DNA from: CALARM01 sp964431735
GTDB lineage: Bacteria; Vulcanimicrobiota; SpSt-956; JAKJGF01
DNA: 64,000 nucleotides
Direction of reading: 5' to 3'
Assembly: GCA_964431735.1 (NCBI GenBank)
Contig: CAYSLJ010000004.1
Span: 20,473-84,472 of the forward strand
Each line of letters begins with the position of its first letter. The first letter of the stretch is position 1. This document shows, piece by piece, positions 8,865-17,066 of this stretch. The notes under the pieces were generated by a model. The model was not told where the DNA came from, ran no database searches, and worked only from the letters and a program-made list of their open reading frames with translations. Made by a program: the position numbers and the translations under genes.

Positions 8865-9950
8865 ATGTCCATAAAACTTCATGATTTATTGAAACAGGCT
8901 GTAGAAGATGAAGCTTCCGATCTTTATTTAAAAGCAGACAGTCCTCCTGTAATAAGGGTAAATGACAGACTGAAACGTATCGGTTCTGAAGTCCCCAATT
9001 ATGCTGACCTGGAAAAATTATCTCTTCATCTTATGAATGATTATCAGAAGAAGGTTTTCCAGACCCATCCTGAAGTGGATCTTGTATATACTGTTCCTGC
9101 CGTAGGACGATTCAGGGTAAACATCTATCGTCAGAGAGGGACAGTTGGCTTTGTTTTCAGAAGGGTCAATCTTAAAATTCCTTCTATAGATGATTTATAT
9201 CTTCCTCCTGTAATGAAGCAGTTAGCTCTTGAACAGAGAGGGCTTATACTTGTTACAGGTGCTACGGGAAGCGGAAAATCTACCACCCTTTCTGCAATGA
9301 TAGATTATCGTAATTCCAATATGGAAGGCCATATAATTACTATAGAAGATCCTGTAGAATTTATTCATAAAGATAAAAAGAGTATTGTAAGTCAGCGAGA
9401 GGTAGGTATAGATACGAGATCTTATTCTGAAGCTTTAAGGTATGCTCTTCGTCAGGCTCCCGATGTAATACTACTCGGAGAAATGAGAGATGTGGAAACA
9501 GTTACATCTGCTATATTCTTTGCAGAAACAGGCCATCTTGTACTGAGTACACTCCATTCTACAAATACAAATCAGACTATGGAGAGAATAATGCAGTTTT
9601 TTCCTGCCGACTCACATCAGGAAGTATATTTTCAGCTTTCAATGAATCTCAGAGCTATTTTTTCACAGCGTCTTCTGCCAAGAGCCGATGGTATGGGGAG
9701 AATCCCTGCAGTGGAAGTTATGGTAGTTACACCCAGAATTAGAGATTTGATAAGAAGAGGGGAAACTGATAAGATTAAAGCTACTATTGAAGGAAGTAAT
9801 GCAGAAGGTATGCAGACCTTTGACCAGCACCTTCATGAACTTTATAAATCAGGACTTATTACCGTAGAAGATGCACTTATGAATGCAGATAGTAGAAGTG
9901 ATTTAAGGTTGAAATTAAAAGGTTTTTCTACGGGAACTAAAATGGTTTAA
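8865..9950 (+). CDS. pilT: PilT/PilU-type pilus motor ATPase (copy 2)
   Basis: It encodes 361 residues with intact Walker A (GATGSGKSTTL), Asp box (ITIEDPVEF), Walker B (LLGEMRDVET) and His box (TGHLVLSTLHST). The C terminus (GMQTFDQHLHELYKSG, then EDALMNADSRSDLRLKLKG) closely resembles PilU, the PilT-dependent accessory retraction ATPase. ATG 8865 follows a strong ribosome site (aaggaggta). It lies 65 bp after pilT copy 1 and is probably in the same transcript. I infer a PilU-like helper role; sequence alone does not separate PilT from PilU firmly. Confidence 0.9.
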   Translation: MSIKLHDLLKQAVEDEASDLYLKADSPPVIRVNDRLKRIGSEVPNYADLEKLSLHLMNDYQKKVFQTHPEVDLVYTVPAVGRFRVNIYRQRGTVGFVFRRVNLKIPSIDDLYLPPVMKQLALEQRGLILVTGATGSGKSTTLSAMIDYRNSNMEGHIITIEDPVEFIHKDKKSIVSQREVGIDTRSYSEALRYALRQAPDVILLGEMRDVETVTSAIFFAETGHLVLSTLHSTNTNQTMERIMQFFPADSHQEVYFQLSMNLRAIFSQRLLPRADGMGRIPAVEVMVVTPRIRDLIRRGETDKIKATIEGSNAEGMQTFDQHLHELYKSGLITVEDALMNADSRSDLRLKLKGFSTGTKMV

Positions 9951-9952
9951 AT

Positions 9953-9971
9953 CGTGACGTGTCACGCGTGG
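9953..9971. repeat. Short palindromic heptamer repeat
   Basis: cgtgacgtgtcacgcgtgg follows immediately after the stop of the second pilT gene and contains the palindrome cgtgac-gtgtcacg. It is a minimal member of the GTGACGC family. Confidence 0.6.
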
Positions 9972-10010
9972 TGTTTGATTTTTTAGTAAAAGAATAAAGG
10001 TTTTATAGAT

Positions 10011-10472
10011 ATGGTTGATTCTATTAAAATAATTGCCAGTAACAGAAAAGCAAGACATCTTTATGAAATCCTGGACACCCTGGAAGCAGGCATTGTTCTT
10101 AAAGGCAGTGAAGTAAAGTCTCTGAGACAGGGAAAAGTGAGTTTTGTAGATGCTTTTGCAAAGGTTGACAGAGGTGAATTATGGCTTTACAATCTTCATA
10201 TACCTCCCTATGAAAAGGGTGGTTATGTAAATCATGAACCTCTCAGAAACAGAAAATTATTACTTCACAGAAGAGAAATAGACAGGCTTCAGGCACAGAC
10301 AGAAGCTAAAGGTCTGACTCTTGTTCCGCTTAAGATTTATTTTCGAAAAAGCTATGCCAGAGTTGAACTCGGTCTCGGTAAAGGTAAAACTCTTTACGAT
10401 AAGAGAGAATCCATAGCAGAGAGAGATACAAAGAGAAGGCTGGAACGGGGAAAGAGGGACGGAGACTTTTAA
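10011..10472 (+). CDS. smpB: SsrA-binding protein SmpB
   Basis: SmpB binds the tRNA-like part of tmRNA and carries it to stalled ribosomes for trans-translation. The 153 residues match the family: IASNRKARHLYEILDTLEAG, LKGSEVKSLRQGKVSF, NLHIPPYEKG and the basic tail KGKTLYDKRESIAERDTKRR. Its RNA partner ssrA lies about 190 bp downstream on the same strand, the usual arrangement. A promoter-like site lies between them, so ssrA is probably transcribed separately. Confidence 0.96.
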   Translation: MVDSIKIIASNRKARHLYEILDTLEAGIVLKGSEVKSLRQGKVSFVDAFAKVDRGELWLYNLHIPPYEKGGYVNHEPLRNRKLLLHRREIDRLQAQTEAKGLTLVPLKIYFRKSYARVELGLGKGKTLYDKRESIAERDTKRRLERGKRDGDF

Positions 10473-10565
10473 CAGTTAAATATGCATGTTTAAGTGATAT
10501 ACCTGGATTTACATAAATATAAATCAACGGAGAGCAGGGAACATTAAGCAGTGAATGATGAAACT

Positions 10566-10590
10566 ACGCGTCACGCGTCACGCGTCACGA
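10566..10590. repeat. Heptamer array (acgcgtc x3)
   Basis: Three direct copies of the 7-bp word acgcgtc lie upstream of the ssrA promoter. Here the words are direct rather than inverted. Confidence 0.7.
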
Positions 10591-10604
10591 TTCTCAATTT
10601 ACAC

Positions 10605-10633
10605 TTGAAATCAATATTTCTCTATGATATAAT
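10605..10633 (+). promoter_or_regulatory. Promoter of ssrA
   Basis: TTGAAA at 10605-10610 and TATAAT at 10628-10633 are separated by exactly 17 bp, a near-consensus sigma-70 promoter. It lies about 30 bp upstream of the mature tmRNA 5' end, leaving a short leader to be trimmed. Confidence 0.75.
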
Positions 10634-10664
10634 AAACTGGCATAATGATATAATAAACCAACAG

Positions 10665-11019
10665 GGGGGCGTAATGGTTTCGACAGGGAATGGAATGTTA
10701 AAGCAGCAGGCCGAGGTGCCGTTGGCCTCGTTAAACAGCGGTAAAAACAATAAATGCCGATAATTATTACGAAGTAGCTTTAGCTGCTTAATGCAGCTAC
10801 ATCCGCTCTGGTTTCGTCAGTTGAGCCGGATGCCGGGTGTCACAGCAGACTGACTACTTTTACAGGAATGTTCCGGCCTGTAAGGGGAAATCAAGGGACT
10901 AAGGAAACTAATTCCCTGACTGGAGGGATATAGTTCTCACGAAAATTAAATCCAGTCTAAGCTTGTAGATACTTTTACTTGAAGTTCTTTGGACGCGGGT
11001 TCGACTCCCGCCGCCTCCA
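10665..11019 (+). ncRNA. ssrA: Transfer-messenger RNA
   Basis: The 5' end GGGGGCG (10665-10671) pairs with CGCCTCC (11012-11018) to make the acceptor stem, and the T-arm is gcgggttcgactcccgc. The tag frame resumes at GCC 10756 and reads ADNYYEVALAA before TAA 10789-10791, ending in the protease-recognised ALAA. Several pseudoknot-like GC stems follow (for example gccgaggtgccgttggcctc upstream and cttgtagat near the 3' end). The terminal CCA is not encoded (the sequence after the discriminator A is ttaga), so it must be added. The product rescues stalled ribosomes together with SmpB. Confidence 0.95.
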
Positions 11020-11025
11020 TTAGAA

Positions 11026-11108
11026 AGTGAGAGGTGAGAGGTGAGAGGTGAGTAATATACTGACCTTCTACTTCTCACTTCTCACTTCTCACTATTCACT
11101 ACTCACTA
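11026..11108. repeat. Inverted heptamer array downstream of ssrA
   Basis: Left arm: three gtgagag words plus gtgagta. Right arm: repeated ttctcac words, then tattcac and tactcac. Period 7 throughout. The arms are complementary and can form a long hairpin that might serve as the ssrA terminator region, although there is no U run. Confidence 0.8.
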
Positions 11109-11139
11109 ATGGCCATGACCGGGTAGGTTACAACGAAGT

Positions 11140-11180
11140 ATGAGAATCCGTTTCTCCCGTAATGCGTTACGATTCTCATA
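11140..11180. repeat. Dispersed 10-bp stem hairpin (tatgagaatc/gattctcata)
   Basis: A perfect 10-bp inverted repeat encloses tctcccgtaatgcgttac. It lies 24 bp before the third pilT start. A second copy with the same flanks (caacgaa before, ataaa after) lies just upstream of dapB at 38732-38776. Confidence 0.65.
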
Positions 11181-11203
11181 TAAATTAAAAGAGGTGAACG
11201 TTA

Positions 11204-12340
11204 ATGTCTACGTCGACAACACCGACCAAAAGAAGAACAGGCAGGGTGACAGATGTTTCCGGAGAGGTAGACCTCAATAAACTGCTTAAAGAAATGATTG
11301 AAAGAAGAGCATCAGATTTACATCTGAAAACAGGCAGCCCTCCTATGATGAGAATCGACGGAAATCTCTACCCTGCATCCCATACAATACTCACTCCTGA
11401 TAGTATAAGAGCGGCTCTGAGCGGTATCCTCACAGATAAACAGAGAACTACCTTTGAAATGGAAAAAGAACTGGACCTTGGATACAGTGTAAGAGGTCTG
11501 TCCCGTTTCAGAGTTAATATTTATCTCCAGAGAGGAACCTGGGGAGCGGCATTTAGAACTATTCCCGCCCGTCCTTTTACCCTGGATGAATTAAAACTTC
11601 CTACCGTATTAAAAGATCTTGCCATGAAACCAAGAGGACTTATCCTTGTTACCGGTCCTACCGGATGCGGTAAATCTACCACACTGGCTTCTATAATCGA
11701 TTTTATTAACGAAAATAAGAGATGTCATATTGTAACTATTGAAGATCCTATTGAATTTTTACATCGTGATAAGAGATGTCTTATAAGCCAGAGAGAAGTA
11801 GGGCCTGATACGAATTCCTTCAATGAAGCTCTTAAACGTGCCCTGAGACAGGATCCTGATGTTATACTCGTAGGTGAAATGAGAGACCTGGAAACAACAG
11901 CTATTGCTATTTCTGCTGCAGAAACGGGACATCTTGTACTTGCCACATTACATACTACCGGTGCAGCAGCTACAATAGATAGAATCATAGATCAATTCCC
12001 TGCCCATCAACAGGGACAGATAAGAATTCAGCTTGCCTCCATTTTAGAAGGTGTACTGTCACAGGTACTTATGCCGAGAGCTAAAGGTGAAGGACGTGTC
12101 ATGGCTATGGAGATCCTTACTGTTACACCTGCTGTCAGAAATGTAATAAGAGAAGAAAAAGTTCATCAAATAATGAATATAATGCAGGGTGGAGCAATCC
12201 ACCATATGAAGACCCTGGATATGGCTTTAAGGGATCTCTTTGTTCAGGGAATTATCAGCTATGAAGAAGCTTTCTCTAAAGCCCAGGATCCTGGAGAATT
12301 TAACAGACTCGTAGGACATGGAGACGCAGAAGAAGGATAA
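11204..12340 (+). CDS. pilT: Type IV pilus retraction ATPase PilT (copy 3)
   Basis: It encodes 378 residues with a basic Thr-rich N-terminal extension of about 20 residues before the PilT domain (RRASDLHLKTGSPP). Walker A is GPTGCGKSTTL, the Asp box ITIEDPIEFLHRDKR, Walker B LVGEMRDLET and the His box TGHLVLATLHTT, all intact. The start is ATG 11204 after gaggtg. It is separated from the first two pilT genes by smpB and ssrA but lies on the same strand, and it pairs with the degenerate copy that follows after 116 bp. An active retraction motor is expected. Confidence 0.92.
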   Translation: MSTSTTPTKRRTGRVTDVSGEVDLNKLLKEMIERRASDLHLKTGSPPMMRIDGNLYPASHTILTPDSIRAALSGILTDKQRTTFEMEKELDLGYSVRGLSRFRVNIYLQRGTWGAAFRTIPARPFTLDELKLPTVLKDLAMKPRGLILVTGPTGCGKSTTLASIIDFINENKRCHIVTIEDPIEFLHRDKRCLISQREVGPDTNSFNEALKRALRQDPDVILVGEMRDLETTAIAISAAETGHLVLATLHTTGAAATIDRIIDQFPAHQQGQIRIQLASILEGVLSQVLMPRAKGEGRVMAMEILTVTPAVRNVIREEKVHQIMNIMQGGAIHHMKTLDMALRDLFVQGIISYEEAFSKAQDPGEFNRLVGHGDAEEG

Positions 12341-12456
12341 TCAGAGTTTAAAGTTGCCTCCGAACATTATACTATCATATGAATATATCGGATTATATAA
12401 TGTTCGTTATTTTTAAATTTTAACTATTTGAACTATTTGTAAGGAGAGCAGTAAAA

Positions 12457-13533
12457 GTGAGCACTGAAACTAAACCTATGAATCTGGAAGAATTGCTGCA
12501 ATTAATGGTTAAGAGAGGAGCATCGGATCTTCATCTTGCTGTAGGAAGCCCTCCTACATTCAGAATCGATGGAAGACTTACACCTGTAAGTAAGGATCTG
12601 CTCAGACCTCAGGATACTCAGATGATGCTTGAACCTTTGCTAAACGATATGCAGAAAATGAATCTTCTGAAAAATAAAGAATTTGACACAGCTTACAGTG
12701 TCAGAGGACTTTCACGCTTTAGAATAAGTATTTTTTTTCAGAGAGGCACCCTTGGAGCTTCTATAAGAATTATGCCTCCAAGACCACTTACACTTGATGA
12801 ACTCGGACTTCCGGGACAGCTAAAAAAGACTCTTGCTTTAAACAGTGGCCTTATAATTGTTGCAGGTCCTTCTGGAAGCGGAAAGACTACAACCCTTGCT
12901 TCTATGATAGACTTTATTAATGAGCATCGTAGCTGTCTTATTATAAGCATAGAAGAACCTATAGAATTTTTACACCGTAATAAACAGAGTATAATATGTC
13001 AGAGAGAGGTCGGCCCTGATACCAATTCCATCCTGAGTGCTCTTCAGAGCGCTCTTCGACAGGCTCCTGATGTAGTAGTAGTGAGTGATTTAAAAGATGA
13101 AAATGTAATAAATGAGTGTATTTCCATTGCAAATGCAGGTGTACTGGTAATGGCCAATTTGAGAACTTCAGGAGTTTTTCCGACTATTAATCATATAATT
13201 GATAGTTTCCCAGAAGATAAAAGGGATAAAACAAGAGCTTTACTTACTGCCTGCCTTCAGGGTGTCTTTTCTCAGACTCTTATAGCAAAAGCCAAAGCCA
13301 GAGGCAGAATTGTTGCAATGGAATATATAATTCCCTCGCCAAAGTTAAAAAGATGTCTCAGAGAGGGAGATATGATTAATTTTGAGAAACTCATTGATAA
13401 GGAACCTGATACAAAATCTCAGTCAGCAGCACTGAGGGATCTCTGTAATAAGAAGGTTATAACAAGGGAAGAAGCTATAGCCAATGCTTATAATCCGGCT
13501 GAACTGGAAAGGATTATAGATAGAGCTTACTAA
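12457..13533 (+). CDS. PilT-family protein lacking catalytic residues (copy 4)
   Basis: It encodes 358 residues, closely related to copy 3 (shared QREVGPDTNS), from GTG 12457 after aaggagag. Walker A is intact (GPSGSGKTTT, K143), so ATP binding is likely. However, the Asp box is SIEEPIEF, the catalytic Walker B glutamate region GEMRDLE is replaced by SDLKDEN (210-216), and the His box histidines are V229 and R236 (GVLVMANLRTSG). These losses should abolish hydrolysis. The frame is full length and clean, which argues for a retained regulatory or structural subunit, perhaps in mixed hexamers with copy 3 (inference). Confidence 0.85.
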   Translation: MSTETKPMNLEELLQLMVKRGASDLHLAVGSPPTFRIDGRLTPVSKDLLRPQDTQMMLEPLLNDMQKMNLLKNKEFDTAYSVRGLSRFRISIFFQRGTLGASIRIMPPRPLTLDELGLPGQLKKTLALNSGLIIVAGPSGSGKTTTLASMIDFINEHRSCLIISIEEPIEFLHRNKQSIICQREVGPDTNSILSALQSALRQAPDVVVVSDLKDENVINECISIANAGVLVMANLRTSGVFPTINHIIDSFPEDKRDKTRALLTACLQGVFSQTLIAKAKARGRIVAMEYIIPSPKLKRCLREGDMINFEKLIDKEPDTKSQSAALRDLCNKKVITREEAIANAYNPAELERIIDRAY

Positions 13534-13564
13534 TATTATAGTGTAAACATAAAATTAACGTACT

Positions 13565-13611
13565 GTTAGTGGTAAGTAGTGAGTAGAGCAGAAATAAGTT
13601 TTTACTCACTA
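13565..13611. repeat. Inverted heptamer array between convergent genes
   Basis: ggtaagtagtgagtagag on the left and tactcactatttattt on the right are built of GTGAGTA-type words and complementary. The repeat lies between a plus-strand pilT-family gene and a minus-strand gene and may act as a two-way terminator. Confidence 0.6.
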
Positions 13612-13612
13612 T

Positions 13613-14053
13613 TTATTTTGAATCCTCCATAAGACCGAGTAATTTCTGCAGTATATGTCTGTAATCCGGATTCTCAAGAAGCTTGTTTGTTATAGCTTCC
13701 TGCATATGGGAAAAGCCCTTGTCCTTCATAAAGTGTTTGCCGAATTCCTGTCCCAGTACATCTTTTACCATCTGAGTGGCAGCTTTTTGAAGGTAATCTT
13801 TACGAGTGCTGTCCATTTTAAGCATCTGAGATTTTGCCATAGTTAAAAAAGCCTGATGTTTTTTTGAAGGAGGTTCTGGAGGAAAATACATGTCATCATC
13901 CAGGGTAAGACGGATAAAACTTAAATTTTTATGACTGATATTACCTTTAGGCTTATTTATATCCATTTTTATCATTTCCTGAGACAGGAAATGTTCTCTC
14001 TGGCGAGAATAATCAGACTGAGGCTTAGGTTCATTCATAGAATTATTGATCAA
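13613..14053 (-). CDS. Conserved-looking hypothetical protein, 146 residues
   Basis: I do not recognise this family. The protein is small, soluble-looking and helical, with no signal peptide or membrane segment. Its middle (DDDMYFPPEPPSKKHQAF) is followed by a helical C-terminal half rich in K, M and Q that ends LLGLMEDSK. TTG 14053 is the likely start because aaggaagg lies four bases upstream on the minus strand; ATG codons occur a few residues later. It faces the pilT cluster and lies beside the HEAT-repeat genes on the same strand, so it may belong to either group. Confidence 0.65.
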   Translation of the reverse strand: MINNSMNEPKPQSDYSRQREHFLSQEMIKMDINKPKGNISHKNLSFIRLTLDDDMYFPPEPPSKKHQAFLTMAKSQMLKMDSTRKDYLQKAATQMVKDVLGQEFGKHFMKDKGFSHMQEAITNKLLENPDYRHILQKLLGLMEDSK

Positions 14054-14068
14054 ATTCCTTCCTTAAAA

Positions 14069-14101
14069 TCGTGACGCGTGACGCATAAAGCGTGACACGG
14101 G
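14069..14101. repeat. Heptamer repeat (cgtgacgcgtgacgc)
   Basis: Direct GTGACGC words followed by aagcgtgacac lie in the promoter region of the preceding minus-strand gene. The rest of 14102-14259 is AT-rich with no gene; ttccaatttttttat occurs twice (near 14230 and 14270). Confidence 0.55.
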
Positions 14102-14259
14102 GTAAGTCAATAACATAGTGAAGTTTTTTTCACTTCTTAGTAATTTATCACTACAGAATTTTAAAAAGTAAAGAGTTACTTCTAAATATTAACAAAAATT
14201 TAATATTATATAGTCTACCGGGGTAAATTTTCCAATTTTTTTATATAAATCAGGTACCG

Positions 14260-16982
14260 CTAATTATTTTCCAATTTTTTTATTACTGAAGTCATAGTAG
14301 ATTTCATAATAATACTGAATATCCCTTCTTTTTTTCTGGCATTTTTTATAGGTTCTATAGCCCGTTTATCTCCCAGTTTGCCGAGAGCTTCTACTGTTCT
14401 TATTCTAACAGTAGGATCTTTATCTTCTAATTCTCTTATAAGCTCAGGAACTATTTCTTTATCACCGAGAATACCGAGCGTTTCTATGGCAGCCAGTTTT
14501 ACTGATAGATTTGATTTTAATTCTTCTGTTACGGATTTTGCGGCTTTTTTATCCCCTAAAATGGCAAGTGTTTCTATTATTTTAATTTTAATATCAGGTA
14601 TTTCTGTTTTTAGAATATGTATAAGAATATCTACACTGTTACTTTTATTCAGTTTACCGAGACTTTCTATTATTCTCCATCTTATATCTTCTTTATCTCC
14701 GTTTTTTAATTTTGTTATGAGAGCTTCTGAAGCTTCTTCACTGTCTGTTTCTCCCAGTTTTATTACTGATTTTAATCTTACAAGGGTGCTGGGATTATTC
14801 AGATCGTTTATATATTTATGTATATGTTCATGCTGTGATTTTTTTTCTTCATGAAGGTATTTTTCAGGAATTTCATCTGAAAATTTTTCTTCATGAAGGT
14901 NNNNNNNNNNNNNNNNNNNNNNNNNNNNNNNNNNNNNNNNNNNNNNNNNNNNNNNNNNNNNNNNNNNNNNNNNNNNNNNNNNNNNNNNNNNNNNNNNNNN
15001 TCTTCATGAAGGTATTTTTCAGGAATTTCATCTGAAAATTTTTCTTCATGAAGGTGTTTTTCAGGAATTTCATCTGAAAATTTTTCTTCATGAAGGTGTT
15101 TTTCAGGAATTTCATCTGAAAATTTTTCTTCATGAAGGTATTTTTCAGGAATTTTATCTGAAAATTTTTCTTCGTGAAAGTGTTTTTCAGGAATTTCATC
15201 TGAAAATTTTTCTTCGTGAAAGTGTTTTTCAACAATATCCTGTTCAGTATGTTCAGGTAATTTATATCCACAATATATACAGAATTTTTTCCCTGCCGTT
15301 AACTTTTTCAGGCATACAGGGCAGCATTGCTTATCAGGCAATTTTATTTCTTTTTCTCCTGTTTTATAGTCATCTCGAACAGGTTTTTCTTCTATTATTA
15401 CTTTTTTAATTGCTTCTGCAGTTTTTTCTTTAATTGATGCTCCCGGTGGTATAATTTTTTTTTCTATTTCTTCTGTTTTTGCTGGAAAGATTTTTTTATC
15501 TCTCAGTGGAATCCGTTGTGAAAGGTATTTTTCTTCTATTTTTTTCCCGGTTATCTCAGCAGGTGTCGATTTCCAGTAATCAGATAGTGCTTCTTTTTCT
15601 TCTACAGTTTCTTCATATTTCCCGGTTATCTCTGCAGGTGTCGATTTCCAGTAATCAGATAGTGCTTCTTTTTCTTCTTTTTTAAAAGGAATTTCAACTT
15701 TCTCAGTTGTCTCTGCAGGTATCGATTGCCGATAAATTTCTCCTTCTTTCTTTTCAGATACCGGTTTTTTTTCTTCTTTTATTACAGAAACTTCACCTGT
15801 TGTTTCCATCTGATGAATGGGTATTGTTTTATCTTCTTTGAGTTCATCTATAATATAATCTATTAAACCAAATAGTTCATCGAAAGAATCTTCTTGTTGC
15901 TCCTCTTCTTTTTCTTCTTTATTTAAATTACTTATAAAACTATCAATGGCATTTACTATGGATTCAAAGGATTTGATATTGCCGTCTTTTGTGATATCTA
16001 TAACTTCTTCTTTTTCATCTATCGGAATTGACTTTATATCATGTGTGGAAAGTAACTCTATTACATGTTCTATGGGAGGATTCTTTGTATCATATTTTTC
16101 CCGGGAATAAAGAGCTATCACTTCTTTAAAAGGTAATTTTTTAGTTTCTGTATTTTTATCGAGAATATGCTCAATTGATAACATTTTATCTTTAATATTT
16201 TTTTTCTCTATTCCTCTTTCCTCTCCTGTTTCTTTTATTACAGGGCCGGGCAGATTTTTTGTTTTACTTTTTGACAGAAGTTCCATTATTTCTTTTTTCT
16301 GCAATAACAATTTATTTTTAATTCTCTTTTCCTGTCTCTTTTTCTGTGGAATAACAGGGAGTGCTATTGTATCTTCTTTGTTTAATGAAGAATCTTCCTG
16401 TGATTTTTTGTCTGTAATTTCTTCAAATTTATTCAGAACTGATCTTGCCGTTACTTTTACCAGAGAATCTTCATCTTCTAAAAGTTTTTTCAGGTGAATT
16501 ATTGCTCTCGTATCTTCAATATTGCCAAGAGCTTTGGCAGATGACCATCTTACATAGGCAGACTGATCGTTTAATAAATCTATCAGGTACGGTACAGTTG
16601 TTCTGTCTTTGATTTTTCCAAAGGCTTCAGCTATAGCCCATCTGACATAAATATTTTCATCATTGATGATTTGTATCAGGTGAGGTACAGCAGTTTTGCT
16701 TCCTATGTTGCCGAGAGCGTCTGCAGAAAGTTTTCTTACATAGATACTTTTATCATTCAGAGCTTTAATAAGATGAGGGACAGCTTTATCGTTTTTTATT
16801 ATTCCAAGCGCTTCTGCAGCAAACTTTCTTATATGTGTATTATCACTGTTCAGAGCTTCTAACAGAGGATTAATATCAGTTCCTTCAGGAAGGGTCGATA
16901 GTTTATTGAGTGATGATTTTACACTTTCCGTATCATTGTATCTGGTGTGTTCTATTAAGTATCTCAGAGATTGTTCATTCAT
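14260..16982 (-). CDS. HEAT-repeat scaffold protein with zinc ribbon and 14-residue tandem repeats (interrupted by assembly gap)
   Basis: The N-terminal part (residues 20-190) is a row of HEAT/PBS-lyase-like repeats (VRKFAAEALG, AVPHLI). A long charged linker follows, then a zinc ribbon with C-x2-C...C-x2-C (C554, C557, C568, C571), then a tandem array of the 14-residue unit EKHLHEEKFSDEIP. The array runs into the 100-N gap. Past the gap the repeats resume in another nominal frame and continue into about five more HEAT repeats ending KKLENN and TAG at 14260-14262. The frame change is explained by the arbitrary gap length, so I treat this as one gene. The gene is the paralogue of the next one; its C-terminal tail (AIEPIKNARKKEGIFS) is shared. 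Probably a cytoplasmic protein-protein interaction scaffold; partner unknown. Confidence 0.8.
14846..15230. repeat. 42-bp coding minisatellite
   Basis: Units of 42 bp (14 codons) are repeated about 5.5 times on one side of the gap and about 1.3 times on the other. They differ at a few bases (tgaaggt or tgaaagt, atttcat or attttat), which shows some age. The array length in the genome is unknown because the assembly broke here. Confidence 0.9.
14901..15000. other. Assembly gap of 100 N
   Basis: Exactly 100 undetermined bases lie inside the tandem repeat. The round number indicates a scaffold gap of unknown true length. Confidence 0.98.
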
Positions 16983-16999
16983 AAAGAAAACCTCTAAAA

Positions 17000-17065
17000 A
17001 CAGAATACAGGAGATAGGAGAATTCTGTAAAACTTTTTAATTCTGCCTCCTGTATTCTGACTTCT
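17000..17065. repeat. Inverted heptamer repeat between the two HEAT genes
   Basis: The left arm agaatacaggagatagga and the right arm cctcctgtattctgacttct have a 7-bp period (read on the minus strand: cagaagt, cagaata, caggagg). This word family differs from the GTGA words but has the same design. Confidence 0.6.
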
Positions 17066-17066
17066 G

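Noticed and set aside
10551..10763. 70-residue open frame before and in ssrA
   Set aside because: It lies over the promoter and 5' part of the tmRNA gene and has no protein-like composition.
14846..15230. CRISPR array
   Set aside because: Units are contiguous 42-bp coding repeats without spacers and lie inside a gene.
14891..15271. Open frames running across the N gap
   Set aside because: They are alternative frames of the 42-bp tandem repeat and include undetermined residues.
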